Positions 36,900 to 48,339 of a stretch of 64,000 nt of DNA are shown piece after piece. A program made the translations under genes and the position numbers. Origin of the DNA: Plectrocnemia conspersa (Eukaryota; Arthropoda; Insecta; Trichoptera; Polycentropodidae); assembly GCA_009617715.1 (NCBI GenBank), contig VTFK01000340.1, positions 124,001 through 188,000 on the forward strand. Direction: 5' to 3'. The notes under the pieces were generated by a model, which did not search any database, was not told the DNA's origin, and saw only the letters and a list, made by a program, of their open reading frames with translations. The stretch's first letter is position 1; every line of letters begins with the position of its first letter.

Positions 36900-37590
36900 A
36901 AAATTATTTCTTGAAAAAAAATTCCAGACCGAGAATTCTAGTTTCTTGATAAACCTTCTTTTGCTGAATTTTTTTGATAAAAATTAAATTTGTAGGAGTA
37001 TTTTTATTTCTTAACAACCAATGCAATTTTTATACTGCTGGATAAGAAAAGGTTTGTCTGTGCCAAATGTTTGCAAAAACTATTCTAATTGGCCTTATTT
37101 TTGCTTTGCAAATAAAATAACTACATTAATAATCAGATAAGAAAAAACTGCTCTGCATGTGAATCAGTAGATTGCAAAAATGTATGTGGACTTACCATAA
37201 AGTTACGCCATTAAATTTGGCTGTTGGCAAATTCAAATCTCGTTTTTTTAACAATACTTTTTTTTATTCTTATATTGTTTGAAATATGAAAAATGTAAAG
37301 TAGTAATAGCTGTTATATACAATCCTATCTACGATTCGGATATAAATATGGGAGTTCGAAGTTCCTTCGTAACCCGACACTGTAATTAATTCGATTTCAT
37401 TTAACGATCATTCAGTTCTCTGTTTATTATTTATATAAAGATATCAACAATAATATACTATATTTTTGTTTATAAATTGTTTTTCGTAGAATTTGATAAA
37501 CAAAGATTTCTCGAAAAAATCGAAAAGTAAAAATTAAAATAATCATTTCTCGAGAAATGAAAAACATTAAAGCCTAGTCACAATACATAT
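36900..37590. repeat. Diverged dispersed repeat, copy A
   Basis: Shares in order with 59410-60180 the words TACTGCTG, GGTTTGTCTGTGCCAAATGT, TTTTTGCTTTG, GATTGCAAAAATGTATG, TCAGTTCTCTGT and a right end TTCTCGAGAAATGAAAAACAT. Length is about 690 bp. No protein was recognised in it. The ends are inverted-repeat-like but AT-rich. Confidence 0.5.
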
Positions 37591-38319
37591 AGCTGCGAAG
37601 CAAAAGTCTTTAAGAGACACTAATTTAAAACAAATATTTGGAAATGTTTGTTATTAAAAATCTGCGTAGTGAAAATGTCTTTGATAAGTTTACTTTGTCG
37701 TATATTACAAAATTTTTAATTTGGTCATATTGATTTTAATTTTAATCTCAAATGTGTAATGAAATAGTAGTAATTTATTTTATTAAAATTAAAATTTTAA
37801 TAAAATTTATAATCGATTTACTATATAATTATTATTTTATTATTTATTAATCTTAGTAAATTATTATTTTTAGTATTACTAATATTTTATTAATTAGCTT
37901 TTGATGAATACAATATATCTTAGATTATAAAACTTGAATACTTGCATTATTTTATTACTTTATTATATAACGCAAAATTAATGATTAAAAACCACAATTA
38001 GACTGTAACGTGCGGTTACGCGTCACAATTAATTTACGTATATTTTATATAATTATTTTAATACAATATATCTACATTTTATTCTTATCAATATTTTAGT
38101 GTTATTTTAATTAAATTGTTTGTTAAAATAATTAAAAACGCTGTAAAATTTCTTAATATAGGATACGGGTCGAAAAAATGTTGATATGTTTTCGTTCAAA
38201 TGTCAAAGATATGTACGCCTAATTAGATTTTTAATCTTCTAATTGTTTTTCTACAAAAAACGTGCTGTAGATAATATGTAATACTTTTAATCATTAAATG
38301 TGTCTATCGTTAATTTTTA

Positions 38320-38980
38320 TTACAAGATTTACGGCCGTACTTGTTTTTCGTCAAACTTCGACTGACATATTAAACAACTTTGTAATAACCAATGGCGTTT
38401 TGAACTAAAAAAATCACGAAAGTCACATGCTGTAAGGTTATGAAAAAAGTAATAAGATGGGCATCCCCTTTGCAGCAGCCCACCCCTTGTTCTTATTTTA
38501 ATATAGGACGGCTAGACCGCGTCCGAAATGTAAATTGTTTTATTGGTAATATATTCGGCAATCGATCAGTGACTATCCAATTTACGTCTATAATTTTTGT
38601 GTCGAGTATTTATTTTAATAAACCCCCCCTCTTCTCCCCGAATTGATGAGTGGCGCAAATAATGAAGAGGCCCCTGACGAGGGTTGGGCAAAACGGAGAG
38701 TGTAATAACAGTTTTAGAAACTTTTAAATTGCCCAAAGTCGATACATCCAGAATGGATATTGCTTTTTTATGAGCAATTCGGCGTCGCCGAGGCCCGGCC
38801 GTATTCAGACTAGGAGACATTTGAAAATCGACTTTTGGTTTTAATATAGAAAAAAAATAGCGACCGATACGTATTTTGGAAAATTAGTTTTCGATGGGAC
38901 GTCGTGACCCATCTTTGTGAATTATTACTTTGGATGCGGGATTTTTTTCTTGCGATATTTGGGATACAGTGCGCTCTGCT
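38320..38980. promoter_or_regulatory. GC-elevated block, candidate regulatory element
   Basis: Contains CCCCTTTGCAGCAGCCCACC, a C-run (38624-38630), GTCGCCGAGGCCCGGCCG and GGGACGTCGTGACCC. Opposed frames of 68 and 84 codons overlap here with no domain. Probably regulatory. Confidence 0.28.
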
Positions 38981-39742
38981 ACTATTATATTTTTATTATA
39001 TATACATATACTCGATTCTAACTGACCGGATATAACATTAAATAAATGTGTAATAAATAAGGTTGAAATAAAATCAATTTTATTAAGTGGATATCAATTT
39101 TAATTTTTTCACACATGATTGAACCAAATCAAATTTTTTTGCTTTAAATAAAAATTACCATATTGCTATTTTTATTTACTGTTAATTGACGATCAATGTG
39201 AAAACTACTCTAAAATGCCCTTTAACTTTAACATTACTCACTCAAAATATCAAATATTCATAAAAAGCGTCTCAAGATGATTTGACAACTTCATTTTCAC
39301 TAAAAGCAGCACTGAAAAATGTCTAAAAAGTAATCTTTTAATTTCTTAATTTAAATGAATTAAAGTCACCTATATAGTTTTATTATTGTAAAGTTTACAA
39401 TTGCAGGGTTGGCCAATTTTCAGTTATGGTTGTCGATATTTTTATTTATTTAAGATTATAAATATATTACATTTTGGTTCATGTAAAAAAATTGTTAATA
39501 ATCTGATAAATAAATTATGTGTCGTAATACAATATTTTCTATTGGGCATTCGGTGTCCATAAAATAATTCTGTTAGATTTGGAATGCGATATTTAGGTAT
39601 AAATATATTGATTTACGAGTGTTTCGCAATGCGAGCAATTTTTAAATCATATTTGACTTGATAAACGAGCGCTCTAAATATTATGTCACTTTCTCCCCAA
39701 TTGAGCGGATGATTCTTCACGACAATCGATGATTTTTTTGTA

Positions 39743-40385
39743 GTGAAGATATACCATTTAGAAAATATTTTGCCACTCATGCCAGTATTGTTGGTTATGG
39801 ATAATGCTCCTGCATATCATCCAGACCTCGAGGACGACTTATTGGAGGAATTTGAGTTCATCAAGATCAAGTTCTTTCTTCTCAATAGCACTCTATTACT
39901 CCTCCCCATGTACCTAAAGGTCATCTCGAACTTTAAAAAACTGTACACAAAATCACAATTGTGACAAGTGACCAAAAAAATCATACCTATTATATATCTT
40001 GAGCTGACTCAAGATCATCTCAAAAGCATGGTGTGGGTTACAAAGGGTATCCTTAATTCTGCTTGAAGAAAACTATGGTCTAATTGCTTTGATGGAGTTG
40101 GTCATGAACTTTTGTGTTCTTGAGATATTGATTGATATTCATGACAAGGAGCTGACCATCGAAGAACTAATAGAACTTCATCGCGAGCAACAGCACAAGG
40201 CTACATAAAAGGGAGATTGGAAGAGACTGAGAAACCACTCACTTCAAATTAAATCAGCGATATCCGTTAAATGTAGGAAGCAGTGCAAAATTTCATGGAA
40301 AAATACAAATATAGCAGTGCGAGCTATGAATCTATTCAATGACAATTCAATGTCACATTTTTGCCAAATCCTCATAAGTGTCATT
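39743..40385 (+). pseudogene. Tigger/pogo-type transposase relic (TIGD1-like)
   Basis: The frame at 39743-39964 carries VMDNAPAYHPDLEDDL, EFIKIKF and VISNFKKLYTK, the second-aspartate region of the Tigger/TIGD1 DDE transposase. After a frameshift and an in-frame stop (TGA where the family has a Trp), the fragment ILNSA-stop-RKLW appears near 40050-40080, then ELTIEELIELHREQQ near 40155-40200, and RAMNLFNDNSMSHFCQIL near 40322-40375. The order matches the C-terminal half of the family. The N-terminal DNA-binding domains are absent. The copy is dead, with several frameshifts. Confidence 0.85.
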
Positions 40386-40780
40386 GAATAGTTTTTAGTT
40401 AAAGTTTCATGAAAAAATCATTGATCAGTGACGGACAACAGTGATTCAGATATAAATAAATATTTTTTTAAATTATTTTATAATTAAAAATATACAAGTA
40501 TTTTGAATTAATCATTTTTACGACATATTAATATTTTTGGGTTTTAGGACGCGAATTGAGTTTATATTATTTCTTACGTGGAAGTTTGTTTTTATATACG
40601 AGCAGACTTACGAAAAGAATTATGCTCGTAAACTGAGGTTACAATTATATAAGTAAAAAACTATATATTTTTTTGTTTAATATTTATAAGATAGAAATTG
40701 CTCATTATTTTTTAAATACCTAATATTATGTACAACTTAGTTCGATTTTAATTATTCGTTACGATATTTATTCGTGAGAT
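40386..40780. other. AT-rich, no gene seen
   Basis: Flank of the Tigger relic. No inverted terminus could be matched to a partner on the left. Confidence 0.35.
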
Positions 40781-40792
40781 TAAAAAAATCTA

Positions 40793-40950
40793 GGTAATCC
40801 TAATCTGTGATGTTTGATCAAAATTATAATTATATAATTATCACTAATTCTAATCTCCTAGACACAATAGAAATTGTAAAACACTAAGATCCATATGAGA
40901 TTCGAACCCAGATCTTTTAAGTCAATAGCGACTTATACCGCTCGTTTATT
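40793..40950 (-). mobile_element. SINE family copy, minus strand
   Basis: On the minus strand: GGTATAAGTCGCTATTGACT, then a B-box GGGTTCGAATCT (40898-40909 region), CTTAGTGTTTTACAATTTC, CTATTGTGTCTAGGAGATTAG, and a tail with CATCACAGATTAGGATTACC. It aligns end to end with the + copy at 63617-63800. Confidence 0.75.
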
Positions 40951-41359
40951 TTGTTGGTATTAAATTCAATTAAACTTATTTCTACAGACATGTATCGTAC
41001 GATGGTCATTTGTAATGATTCGTTGAGATCATATTTTATTTATTATTTAATACAGTCACAATAACCCTCAAAGAGAACAAACTTCTTGATTCTAATCTTT
41101 GCAGTATTTCCAATAGCCATATATTTTTGTATTATTCTAATTATCAACAGTTTTTAAATTGCTCATATTTTTATTCGATCATGAAATGGCCATATTAATT
41201 ACATATAATAATACATTTTAATGTTCATAAAATCGATAATGCATAAACTATATTTTTAATTTATAAAGTTCAATATACACAAATAATATAAAACAATCCT
41301 TATTGATCAAAATCTCGTACATACTTTTGCTGTCAAACAATAGAATTTTCAAAGCAGAT

Positions 41360-41720
41360 TCGAATTTATGGAATCGGTCCAATATGCAAAAGGTAATTAT
41401 GATCGGTTGAAGTGGGAGCAAACAGGGCATGTCGAAGGGCATATATCGAATATAATAAAAAAGGGTCGCCTCGGGCTCCACCATCACAATAAACGGTGAC
41501 TCTTTGAATGGCCGCGCCGATTTGGACAATTAGCTCTCGAGAGCTATCTGGCCATATAATCGAAATAGATCGATCAATTTACCGTTTGACAAATTAGACG
41601 ATTACTTTTTGATTTGCGCCCTTATTTCCTGTTAAATTTCAAGTGTGTGTATACACATGTGTTTATAACCAGTATGTTGCGTAGCGAAGGGAGAGTTTAA
41701 CCCGCTGAAAGCTGGAACGT
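41360..41720. promoter_or_regulatory. GC-elevated block with a 16-bp perfect palindrome
   Basis: TAGCTCTCGAGAGCTA (41531-41546) is a perfect palindrome. Nearby are GGTCGCCTCGGGCTCCACC, GATCGATCAATTTACC and CAAATTAGACGATTAC. No coding frame is convincing; the 93-codon minus-strand frame is unrecognised. TTAACCCGCTGAAAGC near 41698 resembles a piggyBac-type end without a partner. Confidence 0.3.
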
Positions 41721-42379
41721 CTTAACCTATAGCTAGTACATGTGCAAAAGGCAAATGGAAAATGGAGCATAACGTGCATAAGTTTAGACAGGTAAAGGCA
41801 AATACATATTTCATATAGTTTCCCAATGGGTAAAACCAAATGTGCAGTCCAATAGTCTTGTCTACCTTTGTTGATGTTTTTATAATAAATTTTAATAATT
41901 AATAGGCAACATAAGAGTTATATGTAACTTGTTTTTGGCAAGATTCAAAAGAAGAACAAGCAGATTAGTTTATAATATTATACATAATATTGATCTACTT
42001 TTGCATCAGAAACTTAATTTTAAATTAAAGAATGGCAAATATTAAATTAAATAAACCACTATAATTATTATTCCTAACTACGACGTATCTACTATAATTT
42101 TTATTAAAATTACATTTCAATATTGAAATCAGGCAATAAGGGAATATCAATTAGTTATTAAATTATAATAAAAATTATGTATGTATATAAATAATAGTGT
42201 CATTCTTTAACCATTTAACAAACAATTTTCTTATTGACTGGACAGATATTGTTATTTTATGTAATAATTAAATATTTCAGAATACTTTTATTATTTGAGC
42301 ATCAAAATAAAATCTTCTTACACTTAAAAAAATAATTGCCTTTAAATAATGATTTATATAATTTAAAATAAAATATAAT

Positions 42380-42560
42380 TGAATCACAACAATAGGCTAG
42401 TTTCGTCTTACATTGTAAACAGGTCCGTTGCAACCCTTCCGTCGAGGGTTTCGTGATTTGTTTATCGGCCATTAAAAGCTGCCACGGTAATTTGAGCCGT
42501 AAACAGACCATTAATTAAATGCAATATGCCTTGAAATTGGATACGCTACTTTAATGTATT
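42380..42560. promoter_or_regulatory. Compact candidate enhancer with clustered ATTA-type words
   Basis: TTTGTTTATCGGCCATTAAAA, GTAAACAGACCATTAATTAA and TGCAATATGCC lie within about 100 bp of raised GC (TTTGTTTA and GTAAACA are forkhead-type words, ATTAATTA homeodomain-type). No frame. Assignment is by word content only. Confidence 0.3.
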
Positions 42561-42569
42561 ATTATCGTC

Positions 42570-43530
42570 GACCACTGCTTTGTAGCTATACAAAAAGCTC
42601 TATACTTTATTTACACTAATGTATTATTACAAGCTAAAAATAGAAAACTTCACATATTCATTAAAAAAATATTCTCACCCTTGCACGAAATAATAACATT
42701 AAAAATGGCTAAACATATAAATTAGCAGAGAAAATAAAATCATAGCTAATAACTGTATCAACTTGTGTTGTGGTTTTTTTTTGTTAAAAATTATATCAAA
42801 ATATATTTGACTGTATTGATTTGTGAAAAAAATTGTTTTGTCAATTGATTTACAAAATGTATTTAATAATCAGTTCTGAATTTTTGTCGCAAAAAAAAAC
42901 ACGAGTCATACATGAACTAAAAAAGTAAATGATGTAAGATTAATGAACAATGATTTTATTATTATTAAAACGATGGTTAAATTGTTACAAAATACTTAAA
43001 GTTAGAATCGCTTTACATAATAATATAAGAATAGATCTCTAAATTAATATTTATTTCCTATTTTGCTACATATTAACAATAAATGTCAAGGTGTTTAAGA
43101 CAGTTATTGTTATGCTTGATATATTTAAGTAATTGAACGGAATCAAATGATTTTCAACAAAAAAATCTTAAGGAAAATTAGATCAAGTTCATTTGACTTC
43201 GATGCAGTTTATAGCTATCGATTTTTTTCATCAAAGATTTACAAGATTAAGGTAATTTTCAGAAGCATAAAAATGTATTTCATTAAAATAATATTTTATT
43301 TACAGATATGTTATCAACAAATAAACTCAATTTCGGTAATTTACAGTCACTGAATTTGAAATATTAAAAAATGCAGTTAATAGATTTTAGATTTCCCTTT
43401 CGGAGATTCCAACATGGGCCCTCTGCTCTTCACGTTATTTATGAGTTTCGAGCTCAATTTTTAATTTTAATGAATATTTTTATTATTTTTTATTTATTTT
43501 ATCATAAATATTCTTTAGCTCAAAATGTTG
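42570..43530. other. AT-rich, no gene seen
   Basis: Only chance frames and A/T runs. Confidence 0.4.
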
Positions 43531-43539
43531 TTCTTTGAT

Positions 43540-43930
43540 ATCGGAATTTCTGTGATTCGACGTGTATATTATTTTTCATTAAATTTTATGTGGGGTGGTC
43601 GCTGCAGGGTTAAATCAGGTGTCGTCAATTCGGGGCCGTGGCAGTGGGAAGCGTCAAGGGGATCAAATTTTATATTTGGCATGAAAGAATTGCAATTATT
43701 CAAAACGAATCGAAAGAAAACAAGCGGGCATAGGTTGCGGAAATTGGCGGCGCCGATTGGAAATTCGCGAACGCCACCGTCAACGTGCCCAATTCGGATA
43801 TTTTACATATTAACGAACAAAAGAGTCGTGTAAGCTCCCCAGCGATCGGTTTCGATTTACGCTCGTTGCGAAATTGGAAAATATAATGTTTTTTAATGCA
43901 AACGTGTTCATTGGCCGGCCATATTGGATG
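43540..43930. promoter_or_regulatory. GC-elevated block, candidate regulatory element
   Basis: Overlapping + (102-codon) and - (115-codon) frames have no domain. The block includes GGGGCCGTGGCAGTGGG, GGCGGCGCCGATTGG (inverted CCAAT) and GGCCGGCCATATTGG. Could also be a promoter; no transcript structure is visible. Confidence 0.27.
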
Positions 43931-44259
43931 ACCAATGTTTTTTTGCGATTCGAGATTAATATACAGATAAATATAAAAAAATGTAATTAAAATATTAAAG
44001 AATATGTTTGCTCCGATTTTATTTAAAATATTAAAAAAAATATACATTTGCCTATCTTATTATCTTGACTTTAAACGTTGCACTGTTGTGTAAGCTCCGT
44101 TTTTTCTATGGTTATGGATGGAACTGCCAATCATGAATAAATTTGAGGATTTTGAGACGTGAGGTTTCTGAGTATTTTAATAAATATTTATTATGATTGA
44201 GTTACTGTATTAACTTTTAACATGTCTAACGCGTTCGTCACGTGTGATATTTTGGCACG

Positions 44260-45330
44260 TTGATATATAATATATCGAAGGCTGGCTACCGCAGAGTTTG
44301 GATGCTGTGTGGATGGGGGTGCGATCCAGCATGGAAAATAATATATGTAGCGACGTCTGTTACTGGGCAAGAACGAGATATGAAAGTCGAGGATTGAAAG
44401 AAAAGATATTACCTTCTTTATTGAAATACGTTTCTGAGACGGCCGATGTGGGTGTTGTCCCTAAACATACTTATGGAAAGGTTAACTGTACGATCGGGAA
44501 AATTGCATCGAACCGATTCGAAAACAAATAATAATATAACACATGACAAAAATATAATACAGATCAAAACCACCTACGGTAATGAAGTATCACACGACCT
44601 TTGCCATTTGGAGATATAATTACACACACACATACATATATATATGTTATTGAGGCGTTGTAAGAAAAAAACCGTAGTGTCGAAGACTTCTGGATGGGCA
44701 TCTGATGACGGCTTTACTCCGCGGACGATGGTCCGCAGTGGAGGCTTGTGATGGGGCTATAACCAACCAAAGGACGTTTCAAACATATTGTCCTGGCTTT
44801 CCCTGACATAGAGACACCATTTTATCATTTGTTAACTAAAGCAATCAGCATCAAATTTGTCTTTTAAATTGATAGACTACCTATAGATACGCTACCTCAC
44901 CATGTCCTCGCCATCTCTATAAAGGAAATGTTCAAACGAAAATTAAATATGAAATGTCTTTCTCGCAAACAATCCAATAGAAAACTACACTTCTTGGCAA
45001 ACGGGCAATCTGTGTCCGATTATCCCGGGCTTTCCGGGCTGTCCGTTCACGGCTCACGGCCCGACTCACGCACGCTTCCCCCCCCGCGCACCGCACCTCA
45101 TAACATATGCATCCCGGAATTGGATATATTATGTGCCCCAATGGCGCGTCCTCCCTGACCGTATAATGTAATAGGAACTGAACGTATTTGTCGGGGGACG
45201 GATTGGGGCGTGAAATAATAAAAAAAATATAATATGAAAAACGTTTCCGATCATTGTGAAGTTTAGAATTAGTCGCGGTTTTCGTAAACAGTAGGTGGAA
45301 GTGATTAGTCGAGCTCATTGTTTTGAATGG
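44260..45330. other. GC-elevated tract, mixed content, unidentified
   Basis: The 77-codon + frame (44298-44531) and 128-codon minus-strand frame (44932-45318, ATG start) are not recognised. At 44717-44743 a hairpin CTCCGCGGAC-GATG-GTCCGC..GGAG is present. On the + strand near 44880-44950, LPHHVLAISIKEMFKRKLN faintly resembles the C-terminal tail seen in some LINE proteins. A C-run and CpG-dense core lies at 45020-45110. The tract may combine regulatory DNA and an old transposon piece. Confidence 0.25.
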
Positions 45331-46159
45331 TTGGTGTTTGATTTGGTTGAAAATAATCTAGATGTAATTTTTTAGTATCTTGGGTTCAAAGAATTAAACA
45401 CCAAATTATTATGAATTATAATTAATATACGAGCTACGATTATTAAAATGATTTAATTAAAAATCTGAAATAAAATTATTTTATTTTAAAAAAAAATTCT
45501 AAAATAAATTAGTTATAATTTCAGTATTTAGAATAAATATTTTATGCAAAAAAGTCTATTCTTGCTAAAATTACATAGGTGTATTAAAAGGTGGTTTTTC
45601 AGAAAGAGTAGATTTTGGTTTGAATTTAAAAAATTGTTTAAATTATGCATTGGCATTTTTTTCTTATGTGTATTAAACATTTGGTCTAGGCAAGGGGAAA
45701 TTGAATATGCTTTTTTATTTTATTAAACAAAATTTAGAACATAATTGTTATATTATATTAATTAATCCAATACCTCTCTAATATTGCATATAGAAAATAA
45801 TGATCAGCTGTCAATATAATATTTTTTTCAAAATAATTACATATTTGTGTATTTTTTTATTTTCAATAAAAAAATAAAGGCTTCTAAACATAAAACATAA
45901 ATTTAAGAAACAATTAAAATGCAAATCAACCAGTAATTCTCAACCTTCTAACGTGTAAAATTTAAAAAAAAACATGTCTTAATAAAATCATGATTTTGCT
46001 CTTGACAACAAATGCGCCTCTTTAACTTTTTTTAAAACAAGTTCGTTTGATAGGTATAATGATGAACATAATAATGAACACGCTAGTATTCTATTAATTA
46101 AAAAAATAATAATAAAAAAAAATTTAATTATAATATCGATCGATGATCCAATAACGACT

Positions 46160-46560
46160 ATTGTCCGCCAGTTTAAAACTTTTCCAGGGTCGAGTGTGTT
46201 TGCGTACGAGACACCCGCGAATGGGACAAGTCAGTAGGGATGGGACCACAAGGGGAGAGGGGCGAGGGTATGGCGAGGGGGAGGGGGCAGGGTTGATGCA
46301 AATCTTATTTCTGTTCAAAGGATAAAAGAGAAAAACCAAGAATTATTTGTGTTGAGTCCGGGCGCGTCCCGACATAAGAGGATGGGTGTCCGCTAGTGAA
46401 ATTGCTTTTCAATCCCTCGGACTTTGGACTTGTAAAGAAGTTATTACCTTTATATACACACACGCGCGTCCTATATAATTGTTCTAATCCGCTTCCGCCG
46501 TCGCTTCCGGACGCGCATAACTTTAAACGAAACATTCTCCGTTCAATTATCTACTCTGTA
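46160..46560. promoter_or_regulatory. GC-rich, purine-asymmetric block
   Basis: About 46235-46295 is strongly G/A on the + strand (GGGGAGAGGGGCGAGGG, GGCGAGGGGGAGGGGGCAGG), flanked by CpG-rich DNA. Short frames on both strands lack domains. The strand asymmetry is the notable property. Confidence 0.3.
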
Positions 46561-46711
46561 AATCGTATCGCTTTGTATTAACGGTGTGTAACAATACACG
46601 TAAACAAAGGAAATATATTTAATTATAATAATAAATAATAATAAAAATTAAAAATTAAAATTGAATTTGTTCCGATTGATTTTCGAGCCGCCGGTAATGC
46701 GTTCTGTTGTT

Positions 46712-46789
46712 TCGACCAATCAAAAATAAGCATTCAAATATTCAAATAGCGTCGACCAATGAAAAATAAGCATTCAAATTCAAATAGAT
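46712..46789. repeat. Two-copy 40-bp tandem repeat
   Basis: Units 46712-46751 and 46752-46789 both begin TCGACCAAT and continue AAAAATAAGCATTCAAAT. They differ by one substitution and a small deletion. Confidence 0.75.
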
Positions 46790-46884
46790 AGTACCGTGAC
46801 AACACTTTTAAATAATTATTATTTAATAATAAAATTTTGCTACGCGACAATAATTTTCATTAATTCGTCATTTGACTGAATAAA

Positions 46885-47230
46885 AATTAAATATATACAT
46901 AATGTGTTGAGGATTAGAAGAATACATTGATTAAACTAGATAAACAATCATAAAATAATCTTCGTAATGAAATTTTCAAATTTTGAATTCCCGGCGACGG
47001 CTCCGAGGCCTAAAAGTGAGTTTTTTTGCTTTTATAAATAATCGGATTGCAAATTAACTAGGGTGTGTTATAACTATGAAAATTAAATATATACATAATG
47101 TGTTTAGGATAAGAAGAATACATTGATTAAATTAGATAAACAATCATAAAACAATCTTTGTAATGAAATCTTCAAATTTTGAAATCCCGTCGCCGGGCTC
47201 CGAGGCCGAAAAGTGAGTTTTTTCTTTTAT
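46885..47230 (+). repeat. Tandem duplication (about 196-bp period) of a first-exon-like segment
   Basis: Copies at about 46885-47030 and 47080-47230 align closely. Each contains an ATG frame closing at AAAA|GTGAGT, a good donor: copy 2 (47163-47212) reads MKSSNFEIPSPGSEAEK and copy 1 (46967-47015) MKFSNFEFPATAPRPK after a one-base indel. A real first coding exon with a duplicated, frameshifted partner is possible, but I found no following + strand exon and do not recognise the peptide. Confidence 0.55.
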
Positions 47231-47655
47231 ATTACATAAACATTATCATTGCTTTCCGATTTAATACACATATACATTAGATTTTAAGAATTTTAAATTA
47301 ACCAGTTATGTTTTAAACATGAACGTGTAATATATCCTTAGTATGTGAGGATTGAAAGTTAATGTCGATCAAATCGGCGCTGTCGGACAGCTTATAAATG
47401 TGTAGTTTCTTGGATGTTATCTAATAAACGACATTTTACAATGATTATAAATATGTGATTGCATACCTGGAATAATCGATAGCCAAAATATCTAAGAGTG
47501 GGTTATTTTTTTAATTCCGATGTGGCAAAAAATATGTACAATTTTTTGTTCTGTGCCATCATTCCTCTTTCTGAATAGCCAAATTTAAGATATTCAGTTA
47601 CATCAAACTTATGTAGTATGTTCTTTATAAAAGATAATACTTGCTGACAGTGACT

Positions 47656-48180
47656 TCAACACGAGAAGATTAACTCTTTGTTTATATATACCAATTCTAC
47701 GTTGTAGCCATATAGGTCATCAAATTGTTCCATCATTGCTTCTGAAAAAATAATTAAAAAACAATAAGACTCCTATCAAGAGTAAACATTGAACACATTA
47801 TTACTACTAATATAATCCATAAATTAAATTTAAACGACAACCAAAGAACACAATTGATGGATGTACTGTAGAGGATTAAACACGTAGATTGGCATCTTTT
47901 CATCTTCTACAAAATTGTCACAATATGTCATATATTTTTTTTATTATTACTAGCATTGTAATATGTTTAATTAACTTCGGTATGTATACCTTTAATTGCC
48001 AAATCACCGCTGTTTGTCTTTTAATATTAGATCCTGGAAAGTCAATAGTAATTTTGTTAGAATAACCGTGTTATATTATTCATTTATAACTAAACACTTA
48101 CTGGCACACCCGCAATTTATAGTTTTGTCTATAATTTCAAATGCTGCATCACTTGAATCATCTTCAATTGTCACTTTGTA
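47656..48180 (-). CDS. Chain of small coding-like exons, minus strand, unidentified
   Basis: Going down from 48180: segment a (to 48102, donor GTAAGTG) reads KVTIEDDSSDAAFEIIDK and on to INCGCA; segment b (48033-47990, between TTTCCAG and GTATAC) reads RSNIKRQTAVIWQLK in phase; a 40-nt segment c (47906-47867, acceptor TTTTGTAG, weak donor GTACAT); and segment d (47741-47656, acceptor TTTTTTCAG) reads MMEQFDDLYGYN and on to a TGA. Phases a-b-c-d can be made consistent, but segment c has a competing frame (EDEKMPIYVFNPLQ) that looks more protein-like. It could be a small host gene, a retained fragment or a decayed transposon. The upper end is limited by a stop just above 48181, so an upstream exon would be needed. 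Confidence 0.25.
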
Positions 48181-48273
48181 ACAAAAATCCCGCGATTATA
48201 ACATATTTCTTGCCAGATCTGACAGAAGAACTGTCAAAGCAAATTTGGGAAGTCCCGCGCTTGAGAACGAACT

Positions 48274-48330
48274 AAATTGATTTTAACGAGCGAAATTGAT
48301 TTTAACGAGCGAAATTTATTTTAACGATTT
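48274..48330. repeat. Three-copy 19-bp tandem repeat
   Basis: AAATTGATTTTAACGAGCG occurs at 48274-48292 and 48293-48311, followed by a diverged third unit at 48312-48330. Confidence 0.85.
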
Positions 48331-48339
48331 AAATTGTAT

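Noticed and set aside
44640..44660. CA/TA dinucleotide run as a functional element
   Set aside because: Ordinary microsatellite; similar AT runs occur at 24.6, 35.8 and 56.0 kb.
44932..45318. 128-codon minus-strand frame with an ATG start, the longest simple frame outside the gene
   Set aside because: No recognisable motif; half of it is driven by a CpG-dense patch and the rest by AT-rich noise. Kept only as part of an unidentified tract.
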